Shown here: piece after piece, positions 1-5,461 of the stretch
How positions within the stretch are numbered: position 1 is the stretch's first letter
Layout of the letters: every line of letters starts with the position of its first letter
NCBI GenBank assembly: GCA_900766645.1
Contig: CAAFWD010000102.1
Coordinates: 1-5,528 of the forward strand
Direction of reading: 5' to 3'
Length of the DNA stretch: 5,528 nucleotides
From: an uncultured Cetobacterium sp.
Lineage (GTDB): Bacteria > Fusobacteriota > Fusobacteriia > Fusobacteriales > Fusobacteriaceae
Made by a program: the position numbers and the translations under genes
Notes under the pieces: generated by a model
The model's database searches: none
Told to the model about the DNA's origin: nothing
The model's input: the letters and a program-made list of their open reading frames with translations, nothing else

Positions 1-324
1 ACGAAAGAAGCAAACTTAAGTGCTATTAACAGAGGAGATTCTAGATCAATGGTCTTAGCCAAAGTTGGGTATCAACCATCTAGAGTAATAAATGATGGAA
101 AAAATTTAATGGAGATTTATGAATTGGAAAGAGGAGATGAGCCTAGTACAGGAAGAGCTATTGCTCATGGAGTTTTAAGTATAGGAACTCTTGGGCTATG
201 GGAGCTAGTTGGAACTCCTTTAGAAGCTGTTAAAGGTGAAAAATATTTTTTAACAGCATACTATGATGAAAATGAAAATTTAGAAAAGTTTGAAATATCA
301 ACTACAAGACCAAATATATTGTGA
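1..324 (+). CDS. BamE/SmpA-like lipoprotein, 3' part (5' end outside window)
   Basis: The reading frame is open from base 1 to the TGA at 322-324, so at least 107 residues are visible. An ATG at 49 exists, preceded by AGAGGAGA. However, the residues before it (INRGDSRS) read straight into VLAKVGYQPS and resemble the conserved 'rGmsr..Vl..lG.P' opening of BamE/SmpA-like domains. I therefore think the true start, with a lipoprotein signal peptide, lies upstream. The later block GRAIAHGVLSIGTLGLWELV followed by GTPLE is a motif I associate with small lipoproteins of Gram-negative bacteria, and the tail (YYDENENLEKFEI) is the usual closing beta-strand. The expected place is the outer-membrane periplasmic face. 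The precise role is unknown, and no assembly-machinery partner is visible. No convincing terminator follows it. Alternatives are a 91-aa protein from ATG 49, or a gene cut by plasmid rearrangement. Confidence 0.6.
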   Translation, partial: TKEANLSAINRGDSRSMVLAKVGYQPSRVINDGKNLMEIYELERGDEPSTGRAIAHGVLSIGTLGLWELVGTPLEAVKGEKYFLTAYYDENENLEKFEISTTRPNIL

Positions 325-433
325 GCAATAAAAAAAAGTTGAATTATAACACAATTAAAAATATTATTCTTATATAAATTTTATTTTAAATAAATATCTC
401 ATCTAAAAATAAACTCTTTCAATATTTCATCCC

Positions 434-463
434 TTTACAAAGTTACCACAAGCAAGGTATAAT
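434..463 (+). promoter_or_regulatory. sigma-70 promoter of the par operon
   Basis: TTTACA at 434-439 and a perfect TATAAT at 458-463 are separated by 18 bp. Transcription would start near 470, giving a leader of about 85 nt before the parA start. A short TACC/GGTA inverted pair lies in the spacer and could be part of an operator, but this is weak. Confidence 0.7.
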
Positions 464-543
464 CTTTTATAACTACAAAAAATATTTTGAGTTCAATTTT
501 CTTAGAAAACGCAAAAATTTACATAAAGAAAAAGTTATAAGAG
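464..543 (+). promoter_or_regulatory. leader inverted repeat overlapping the parA ribosome site
   Basis: CTTTTATAACT (464-474) is complementary to AGTTATAAGAG (533-543): ten Watson-Crick pairs plus one G-U pair in RNA. The right arm covers the first part of the ribosome-binding sequence AAGAGGTG (539-546). It could serve as a DNA operator pair or as an RNA helix limiting translation. If transcription starts near 470, most of the left arm is not transcribed, which would favour the DNA-site reading or chance in AT-rich DNA. Confidence 0.3.
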
Positions 544-558
544 GTGAATAACGTAGTG
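539..558 (+). promoter_or_regulatory. ribosome-binding site that fixes the parA start at GTG 556
   Basis: AAGAGGTG (539-546) is a strong Shine-Dalgarno sequence. The in-frame GTG at 544 lies inside it and cannot use it. The GTG at 556, nine bases downstream, has proper spacing and gives the typical ParA N-terminus MGKVITIKNNKGGVGKS. Confidence 0.75.
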
Positions 559-1263
559 GGAAAAGTAATTACCATAAAAAATAACAAAGGTGGAGTAGGT
601 AAATCATGGCTTACTTTACAATTAGCACATCTATTATCAATTATAAATAGAAAAGTTTTAATAATAACATCAGACTCACAAAATAATGTTATGCTTTATT
701 CTGGAGTGGACGTAGAATATAGTGAAGGTCTTGAAAAATGGCTGGATAAAGGTGATGGAGACCTTATAGCTTTAAGAGAGAATGTTTATTATATCCCTCT
801 AATTAATAATCACTTCAAAAGAGGTTTTGATAAAAAATTAAATGTACTAATAGATAAACTTAAACAGGAATATGACTACATATTAATTGACTCAGTTCCA
901 GTTTTAAATATAGATAAATGTTTCTTAGAATTAGCCGATTATATAATAATCCCAACTATTTTAGATACTGCAAGTTGTAAGGGAATTTTAAATCTTTCAA
1001 CAGAGATTGATTTTAAAAAGGTTAAAGCTATCATACCTAATAAATTTACAAAAACAAAATCAGAAAAGTTTTGGAAGGATATTTTAAATGATTATTTACA
1101 AAATAATCTAATCTACTTTCCTGAACCGATACCTCAAATGGCCTTTTTATCTGAGTTAACTCATCAAGGGAAAACTATTTTTGAAAGCACTTCAAAAAAA
1201 ATAGAAGGGATTCAAAATACGATATCAGAAGTTGCGAGGGTGATTATAAATGAAGAAAGTTAA
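556..1263 (+). CDS. parA: ParA-family partition ATPase
   Basis: This 235-aa protein (GTG start at 556) is a deviant-Walker ATPase of the ParA/MinD/Soj group that powers plasmid segregation on the nucleoid. Visible motifs are the deviant Walker A KGGVGKS at residues 11-17 (signature Lys11, Lys16), the Walker A' equivalent SDSQNN with Asp40, and Walker B DYILIDSVP at 107-115 with Asp112. There is no N-terminal helix-turn-helix domain before the P-loop, so it fits the small ParA type (type Ib/Soj-like) rather than P1-like ParA. Its 3' end overlaps the next gene by 14 nt, with that gene's ribosome site GAGGGTGA inside parA. The two are therefore probably translationally coupled. The 'DPQ' normally seen after beta-2 is 'DSQ' here, a mild deviation. 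Family assignment is firm; the role in this replicon's partition is inferred from the neighbouring rep gene and origin. Confidence 0.92.
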   Translation: MGKVITIKNNKGGVGKSWLTLQLAHLLSIINRKVLIITSDSQNNVMLYSGVDVEYSEGLEKWLDKGDGDLIALRENVYYIPLINNHFKRGFDKKLNVLIDKLKQEYDYILIDSVPVLNIDKCFLELADYIIIPTILDTASCKGILNLSTEIDFKKVKAIIPNKFTKTKSEKFWKDILNDYLQNNLIYFPEPIPQMAFLSELTHQGKTIFESTSKKIEGIQNTISEVARVIINEES

Positions 1264-1882
1264 TGAAAAATTAAAAAATCAATTATTAAATACCTTTAAA
1301 CAAACATCTATAGTTGAAGAGGAAAAATATATCCCTCTTGTTGATTATAATGAATATGAATTAGATGAAAATCAAAAAGGAAGCATGATCTCTTTAGAGA
1401 AAAAAGTAGTTCATCATGTAACTGAGTTATCTAAAAACTCTATTGAACTTTCTAAAGTTTTATATGAAGCTCAAAATACTTTAGCTGCAGCTAAAACAGG
1501 TTCATTTGTTAAATGGTTTGAATCTATTGGATTAAAAAAAGACTTTGTATATATGCTATTAAAAAGAAATGAGCTATATCAAATTACAAATAGAGAAGAG
1601 GTTTTCTCTATCCCTGAAAAAACAATAAAAAAGATTTCAAAAGCTAAAGGTGATATATCTGCTAATGAACTGATTGAAGTTATAACTGCTATTGATCCCT
1701 TAGAAAAAGTTGAAAGCTATCTTTCGGGTCACCCGAAAGATAAAAATTCTCATATAGAAGATGTAGAAATTATAGAAAATCCAAAAGATAAAATAAAAGA
1801 GATTGAAAAAAAGATAGCTGAACACTACAAAGCTATTAAAGATTTAGAGTATGAGTTAAAAATTTTAAAAAATAAAAAATAA
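1250..1882 (+). CDS. DUF3102-like DNA-binding protein, probable ParB-role partner of ParA
   Basis: This 210-aa protein starts at ATG 1250 with GAGGGTGA seven bases upstream. The middle (about 50-140) resembles the DUF3102 family: a helix with LSKVLYEAQNTLAAAKTGSF, then VKWFESIGLKKDFVYMLLK, which looks like a helix-turn-helix region. The end (about 177-208) is a Lys/Glu-rich heptad-like coiled coil suited to dimerisation. The N-terminus is basic (MKKVNEKLK), as in partners that stimulate ParA ATPase. It has no ParB/Spo0J nuclease-like domain, so a parS-binding role is inferred from its place directly after parA, not from homology. A GC-rich 25-bp palindrome forms codons 157-165 between the two domains, giving residues YLSGHPKD. 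Those codons include TCG and CCG, unusual next to the A/T-ending codons around them. No membrane segment is visible. Confidence 0.75.
   Translation: MKKVNEKLKNQLLNTFKQTSIVEEEKYIPLVDYNEYELDENQKGSMISLEKKVVHHVTELSKNSIELSKVLYEAQNTLAAAKTGSFVKWFESIGLKKDFVYMLLKRNELYQITNREEVFSIPEKTIKKISKAKGDISANELIEVITAIDPLEKVESYLSGHPKDKNSHIEDVEIIENPKDKIKEIEKKIAEHYKAIKDLEYELKILKNKK
1718..1742. repeat. 25-bp perfect palindrome, copy 1 (inside the ParB-like gene)
   Basis: Twelve-base arms (TATCTTTCGGGT / ACCCGAAAGATA) surround one central C at 1730. The inner 23 bp (1719-1741) are identical to copy 2 at 3253-3275. The core CTTTCGGGTCACCCGAAAG is far richer in G+C than its surroundings and occurs nowhere else in the window. 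There is no T-tract, so it is not a usual terminator. It may be a protein-binding site such as a centromere, or an mRNA hairpin. Confidence 0.85.
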
Positions 1883-1897
1883 AACTTACAAACTTTT

Positions 1898-1926
1898 AAG
1901 AGTAGGAGAAATCTTACTCTTTTTTT
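1898..1926 (+). terminator. rho-independent terminator of the par operon
   Basis: AAGAGTAGGA (1898-1907), a GAAA tetraloop (1908-1911) and TCTTACTCTT (1912-1921) form a 10-bp stem with one G-U pair. The final T of the stem runs into five more Ts. It begins 16 nt after the TAA of the ParB-like gene. Confidence 0.9.
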
Positions 1927-1937
1927 ATTACAGTGTT

Positions 1938-1980
1938 TTGTAATTATATCAAAAGTAAAACTGTTGTAATTTTATGAAAA
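1938..1980 (+). repeat. 17-bp direct repeat at the cyclase promoter, possible operator
   Basis: TTGTAATTATATCAAAA (1938-1954) and TTGTAATTTTATGAAAA (1964-1980) match at 15 of 17 positions with a 26-bp offset. The second copy contains the -35 element of the next gene, so a bound protein could control it. The composition is AT-rich, so chance similarity cannot be excluded. Confidence 0.45.
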
Positions 1981-1991
1981 TGTGATATAAT
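1964..1991 (+). promoter_or_regulatory. promoter of the diguanylate cyclase gene
   Basis: TTGTAA (1964-1969) and a perfect TATAAT (1986-1991) are 16 bp apart, preceded by the par operon terminator. This shows the cyclase has its own transcript, starting near 1998. Confidence 0.6.
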
Positions 1992-1999
1992 TATTAGCT

Positions 2000-2020
2000 G
2001 GTATTTATTCGATAGATACC
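2000..2020 (+). promoter_or_regulatory. 5' stem-loop in the cyclase leader
   Basis: GGTATTTAT and ATAGATACC pair over nine positions (one G-U) around the loop TCG. The hairpin would sit at the very 5' end of the predicted transcript, 13 nt before the ribosome site. It could stabilise the mRNA or be an operator. It does not have the conserved sequence of a c-di-GMP riboswitch. Confidence 0.4.
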
Positions 2021-2045
2021 TTTGTTGTTAACTAAAGGGGGAACC

Positions 2046-3203
2046 GTGGACAAAAGTTTAAAGTTAATACTAAATAAACTTTCCAGTGGAATTATTGTTT
2101 TAAATGAAGATAAACAAGTAATTTTTGCTAATGATAATGTAAAAAAATTCTTCAAAGGAAAGTCTCACTCTTTTTTAGGAGATTATTTAGACTGTGATAA
2201 TGAAATTTTTAAGGAAGTTATTTGTAATAACAAACAAAATTGTGATAATTGCTTTTTAAAGAAAGCTTTTGATTTAGCTATTGAAACTGAAAAAGAACAA
2301 GTTATAAAAGATATTAAATTTACAGCAAATGACTATGAGATTAATATTACTTGTAAAATTAATTATATCTCTAAAAGTAGAATCATTATTTTAGAATTTT
2401 TAGACATTTTAAAAGAACAAGAAAAGTTTAACTTTTTTATGAAAGCTTTTGATAACTGTGGAGATATAATATTTTTTAAAAATAAAAAACTACAATACAT
2501 CTATATAAATCAAACTGGATTAGAGTTTTTTGGAAGAGATGATATTTTATATAAAACTGATATGGACTTAATGCCCACTGAACATGCTATTGAATGTTTG
2601 GAAGGGGATTTGATAACATTAAAAACAGGAAAATTCCACACTATTGAATACATTGGAAATCGTATTTTTAGAACCTCTAAAGAGTTTGTAAATGGAGGAA
2701 TCCTTGCTTTAGCTCAGGATATAACTGAAGAGTATCATGCTAAGCAACTAGCTAATATTGATGATTTAACTGGACTCTTAAATAAGAAAAAATATAATGA
2801 AACTATGAATGAAATTTTTGATAATAAAAATTCTGAGTTTTATTTAGCTATTATTGATCTTGATGATCTAAGAAATATCAATAATAATTACGGGCATTTA
2901 ATTGGTGATAAATACTTAAAATCTTTAGGAAAAATTCTTAAAGAGAATACAGATGGAACATTTTTTAGAATAGGTGGAGATGAATTTGCAGCTCTTATTC
3001 CAAAAAATGAAAAATCTATAACCTCTATTTTTGATGATATTTATTTAAAAATATCCAATTTAAAATTTAATCCAAAACTATCTATTAGTTGTGGGATTAA
3101 AAAAATTGATTACTCTAAAAGCAATATACAAAATTTTGAAGAAACAGATTTTCTTTTATATGAAATTAAAAAATCTCAAAAGGGAATATATATTTTGAAA
3201 TAA
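2046..3203 (+). CDS. PAS-PAS-GGDEF diguanylate cyclase with a four-cysteine PAS
   Basis: This 385-aa soluble protein probably makes c-di-GMP from two GTP. The start is GTG 2046, just after AAAGGGGG (2034-2041); a TTG at 2022 is in frame but lacks a ribosome site. Residues 5-120 form a PAS-like sensor containing Cys50, Cys60, Cys66 and Cys69 (C-x9-C-x5-C-x2-C), a likely metal or redox site. Residues 126-229 form a second PAS, ending in the typical AQDITEE linker. The GGDEF domain spans about 237-385: DDLTGLLN at 239-246, IIDLDDLRNINNNYGHLIGD at 269-288 with guanine-contacting Asn279 and Asp288, and an intact GGDEF at 310-314. The usual inhibitory RxxD motif five residues before GGDEF is absent. 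No membrane segment, EAL or HD-GYP domain is visible. A catalytically active enzyme is likely but inferred. Confidence 0.9.
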   Translation: MDKSLKLILNKLSSGIIVLNEDKQVIFANDNVKKFFKGKSHSFLGDYLDCDNEIFKEVICNNKQNCDNCFLKKAFDLAIETEKEQVIKDIKFTANDYEINITCKINYISKSRIIILEFLDILKEQEKFNFFMKAFDNCGDIIFFKNKKLQYIYINQTGLEFFGRDDILYKTDMDLMPTEHAIECLEGDLITLKTGKFHTIEYIGNRIFRTSKEFVNGGILALAQDITEEYHAKQLANIDDLTGLLNKKKYNETMNEIFDNKNSEFYLAIIDLDDLRNINNNYGHLIGDKYLKSLGKILKENTDGTFFRIGGDEFAALIPKNEKSITSIFDDIYLKISNLKFNPKLSISCGIKKIDYSKSNIQNFEETDFLLYEIKKSQKGIYILK

Positions 3204-3241
3204 AAAATTAGGATGATTGTTAAAGTCATCCTAATTTTTTT
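3202..3241. terminator. bidirectional rho-independent terminator between cyclase and rep
   Basis: AAAAAATTAGGATGA (3202-3216) pairs with TCATCCTAATTTTTT (3226-3240) over 15 bp around a 9-nt loop. A-runs on the left and T-runs on the right give a U-tract on both strands. It overlaps the cyclase TAA and lies about 40 bp past the rep stop, so it can serve both convergent genes. Confidence 0.92.
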
Positions 3242-3248
3242 CTTTAAA

Positions 3249-3279
3249 TTTAATCTTTCGGGTCACCCGAAAGATTAAA
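3249..3279. repeat. 31-bp perfect palindrome, copy 2 (after the rep stop codon)
   Basis: Fifteen-base arms (TTTAATCTTTCGGGT / ACCCGAAAGATTAAA) flank one central C at 3264. The inner 23 bp equal copy 1 at 1719-1741. It starts one base after the rep TAG on the minus strand and has no following T-tract, while a separate true terminator lies next to it. It is thus more likely a binding or recombination site than a terminator, though it would also form a strong hairpin at the end of rep mRNA. Confidence 0.88.
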
Positions 3280-3280
3280 A

Positions 3281-5122
3281 CTATCTAATTTTTTCAGCTA
3301 TAGTTTTGTTGATATCTTCCATAGTCAAATTTTTTAAAACAAACTTAGGAGTTAGCTCTAATAAAATCTCCTTTTTTAATTCAACTATTTTTTCCTCTGA
3401 CATACTAAGAACAACTTTATAAACATCTATATTTTCATTAATATATTGATTAAAGAGATTTATATTATTTAAAATACTCTCCTCTTTATCCTCTTTACTA
3501 ACACTTTCAGTCTCTTTATTTTCTTTTAATTCAAAATTTTCTAAAAGATTATTTTTTAAAATATACTCGCCTATTAATCTATTTTTAGCAGCTTTAAAAG
3601 CTAACTGTTGAATTTTAGTCTCCTGTCCACACTCATCTATATAAGCTCTGTAAACTTTTTCTTCAAGTTTTTCCCTCTCAATATCAGACAAAGAATTTAA
3701 GTATTCCAGCTCTTTATCATAATTTTTAGAAGGTTCCTCTTTTATATCAAAAAGTTTTTCCTGTTCAACTAAATTATTCTTTTTAGGCTCTAAAATTTCT
3801 AAAACTTCATCATCTACCCAATTATTCTCCAAAGCTTTTATAAAATATGCTCTCACTTTCTCAACTTTGTTTTTTTTCATATAGATCGCCACAGATTCAA
3901 CCTTAGAATATCCATGCTCAATAATTGCATCTTTAATGGTTTTTGGCATAGTTTTTAAACTTCTAGCTTTACTTGGCATAAGTCCTAAAATTTTATCTAT
4001 CATCTCTTCTGTTACAACTATTTTTTGTCTTTCTAAAAACTCTTTAGAAACTTGATCATTAGAAATTATTTCCACATCTTCAATCATATTATGTTCAGTA
4101 TCACTAATTGTTGCTGATGTTATCATTTTTCTAAAATCATTTCTATCTTCAAAAAATCTCTGTTGTTTCTGCTCTATAGATTCCTCATAAAAATAGATCT
4201 CTATCTCAGATTTTTCCCATGTGGAATCTTTAATAAAAGTAAAATCTTTTATTAAGTTTTTACTTTTTAACTCACTAAAAGCTTTATCTAAAGTTTTAAT
4301 TGTGTGAGCTATATTTCTTTTATCATATTTTAACGGTATTCTTTTTATTAAAAATAAACTATCAATATTTAGATGAAGATTATCAAATCTAAGCTTTTCT
4401 ATAAGCATGTAAACAGTTCTAGCAGTACTTGTCCCTATATCCAAAAGAATCCCTGAGTTATAAACCATATATCCTTTTTGAATAATATTATTATAGAAAT
4501 GATCTGAAATATTTATCTCATAGATCTCCTTTATTCTTTTATCCTGAATCTCTTTTCTATATTTTGTATTCTCTTTTAAAGATAGAGTTATCACTCTTAA
4601 GGATAGAATTGGAGTACTAATCTCCTCTTTTATAACCCCTTTTTTTTCAGATGAATACATTGTATTTTTAAAGTTATAATTCGTTTCTGATAATCTTAAA
4701 AGAGAGTTTTTAATAACCGTCCCGTAAGAAGCATTGGAATTAATTTTTAACCTATCTCTAAGTTCTGTTGATGTAACTACAAACTTTTTGGGCATTCCTC
4801 TTTCTTTCATCATTTGCATTAAAGCTATAAAAATTTTTTCCTCCATCTCTCCTGGAATATAATTTCCAGCAGAAGGTTTTACTGTTATATATGTATCTCT
4901 ATTTTTATTAAAATAATATTTAACTATCTGATTTACTTTTCTTTTTGTATTTTTAGAAAAAATTGGAAATTGAACTATATTCATGTCCATTCTTATGAGA
5001 TCTTTATTTTTTATAAAAGATTCCTCTATATAAAAATTTTCCTCTATAATTTCTGTTTCTGGTGTATCTATAACTTCTTCCCACCAAGGAGTATTCTTTT
5101 TTGTAACCTCTTTTTTAGACAT
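3281..5122 (-). CDS. plasmid replication initiator (RepA/RPA-like winged-helix protein)
   Basis: This 613-aa protein should bind the iterons upstream of its own gene and open the origin. The start at 5122 follows GGAGGG at 5134-5129; the open frame runs back to 5221, but that extension lies in iterons and has no ribosome site. Residues about 42-150 resemble replication initiator protein A families: RMDMNIVQFPIF, a basic stretch, then GEMEEKIFIALMQMMKERG and a winged-helix segment FVVTSTELRDRLKI...SYGTVIKNSLLRLSE. A second winged-helix-like region follows (about 230-310, with DIGTSTARTVYMLIEKLRFD). Residues about 360-435 resemble the C-terminal module of many such initiators, ending in YFIKALENNW. 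The Glu/Lys-rich tail makes it longer than the 300-400 residues I would expect for an initiator of this kind. Whether it is Rep_3 or RPA (PF10134) type cannot be settled by eye. Confidence 0.82.
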   Translation of the reverse strand: MSKKEVTKKNTPWWEEVIDTPETEIIEENFYIEESFIKNKDLIRMDMNIVQFPIFSKNTKRKVNQIVKYYFNKNRDTYITVKPSAGNYIPGEMEEKIFIALMQMMKERGMPKKFVVTSTELRDRLKINSNASYGTVIKNSLLRLSETNYNFKNTMYSSEKKGVIKEEISTPILSLRVITLSLKENTKYRKEIQDKRIKEIYEINISDHFYNNIIQKGYMVYNSGILLDIGTSTARTVYMLIEKLRFDNLHLNIDSLFLIKRIPLKYDKRNIAHTIKTLDKAFSELKSKNLIKDFTFIKDSTWEKSEIEIYFYEESIEQKQQRFFEDRNDFRKMITSATISDTEHNMIEDVEIISNDQVSKEFLERQKIVVTEEMIDKILGLMPSKARSLKTMPKTIKDAIIEHGYSKVESVAIYMKKNKVEKVRAYFIKALENNWVDDEVLEILEPKKNNLVEQEKLFDIKEEPSKNYDKELEYLNSLSDIEREKLEEKVYRAYIDECGQETKIQQLAFKAAKNRLIGEYILKNNLLENFELKENKETESVSKEDKEESILNNINLFNQYINENIDVYKVVLSMSEEKIVELKKEILLELTPKFVLKNLTMEDINKTIAEKIR

Positions 5123-5134
5123 TAAATACCCTCC
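5122..5134 (-). promoter_or_regulatory. ribosome-binding site that fixes the rep start
   Basis: On the minus strand GGAGGG (5134-5129) stands six bases before the ATG at 5122-5120. The in-frame ATGs at 5149 and 5221 fall within iteron sequence and have no comparable site, so the shorter protein is preferred. Confidence 0.85.
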
Positions 5135-5140
5135 ACTTTT

Positions 5141-5162
5141 TTTCGTCATTACACAATGAGAT
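5141..5162 (-). repeat. inverted iteron over the rep promoter (putative autoregulatory operator)
   Basis: On the minus strand this 22-bp copy matches the iteron consensus at 19 positions, ending TAATGACGAAA. It is the only copy in the opposite orientation. It touches the predicted rep -10 box and covers the start of transcription. Iteron plasmids often place such a site at the rep promoter so that Rep represses its own gene. Confidence 0.75.
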
Positions 5163-5190
5163 CTATATAAAAGTCCTCTTTTTTTAGCAA
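5162..5190 (-). promoter_or_regulatory. probable rep promoter
   Basis: On the minus strand TTGCTA (5190-5185) and TATAGA (5167-5162) are 17 bp apart, each four of six to consensus, with the start expected near 5155. The iterons themselves contain TATAAT on both strands, so a start further upstream is possible. Confidence 0.4.
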
Positions 5191-5192
5191 AA

Positions 5193-5236
5193 ATATCATT
5201 ATATAATAACGAAAATATCATTATATAGTTACGATT
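5193..5236 (+). repeat. iterons 2 and 3, adjacent direct copies
   Basis: Copy 5193-5214 matches consensus at 21 of 22 positions and abuts copy 5215-5236, a degenerate 18 of 22 match ending TTACGATT. The exact 22-bp pitch places both on the same face of the helix. Confidence 0.85.
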
Positions 5237-5284
5237 TCCATAATTTTAATCTTTTTTTACCTAAAAATCAATATTTTTTTGAAT

Positions 5285-5306
5285 ATATCATTATATAATG
5301 ACGAAA
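5285..5306 (+). repeat. iteron 4 (consensus copy)
   Basis: This copy defines the consensus: ATA then the core TCATTATATAATGACGAAA. The first 14 bases of the core, TCATTATATAATGA, are a perfect palindrome, and the ACGAAA tail gives direction. Confidence 0.88.
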
Positions 5307-5310
5307 AAAT

Positions 5311-5332
5311 ATATCATTGAAGTAAAAACCCT
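5311..5332 (+). repeat. iteron 5, half copy
   Basis: Only the left half (ATATCATT) is preserved; 11 of 22 positions match. It may be a decayed iteron or a half-site bound weakly by Rep. Confidence 0.35.
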
Positions 5333-5345
5333 TTAAAAATAACAG

Positions 5346-5389
5346 ATCTCATTAGGTAATGACGAAACTCTCATTATATAATGACGAAA
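5346..5389 (+). repeat. iterons 6 and 7, adjacent direct copies
   Basis: Copies 5346-5367 (19 of 22) and 5368-5389 (20 of 22) are exactly adjacent. Copy 6 breaks the central palindrome (TTAGGTAA), whereas copy 7 keeps the whole TCATTATATAATGACGAAA core. Confidence 0.88.
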
Positions 5390-5421
5390 GGTAAAAATGG
5401 GTATAAAGTTAATAAAATCAA

Positions 5422-5454
5422 AGGCTAAAGTGGTGTTTTTTGCCTGTTTTTTTT
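5422..5454 (+). terminator. possible rho-independent terminator right of the iterons
   Basis: AGGCTAAA (5422-5429) pairs with TTTTGCCT (5438-5445) except for one T-T mismatch, and eight Ts follow at 5447-5454. It would stop rightward transcription leaving the iterons. The stem is short, so this is tentative. Confidence 0.35.
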
Positions 5455-5461
5455 GTACATA

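Noticed and set aside
375..400. TTTATTT/AAATAAA palindrome in the spacer after the lipoprotein gene
   Set aside because: Seven-base pure A/T arms are expected by chance in this composition, and there is no sign of function.
544..555. GTG 544 as the parA start
   Set aside because: It lies inside the Shine-Dalgarno sequence AAGAGGTG; GTG 556 has proper spacing and gives a standard ParA N-terminus.
2022..2045. TTG 2022 as the cyclase start
   Set aside because: No ribosome site precedes it, and the purine-rich AAAGGGGG would be inside the gene.
2000..2045. c-di-GMP riboswitch before the cyclase
   Set aside because: The leader is only about 48 nt and lacks the conserved elements of class I or II; only a simple hairpin is seen.
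3249..3279. Palindrome 2 as the rep terminator
   Set aside because: There is no T-tract on either strand, copy 1 is inside a gene, and a clear bidirectional terminator stands beside it.
5123..5221. N-terminal extension of Rep from ATG 5221 or 5149
   Set aside because: The added residues are encoded by iteron and promoter DNA and lack a ribosome site, whereas ATG 5122 has an excellent one.
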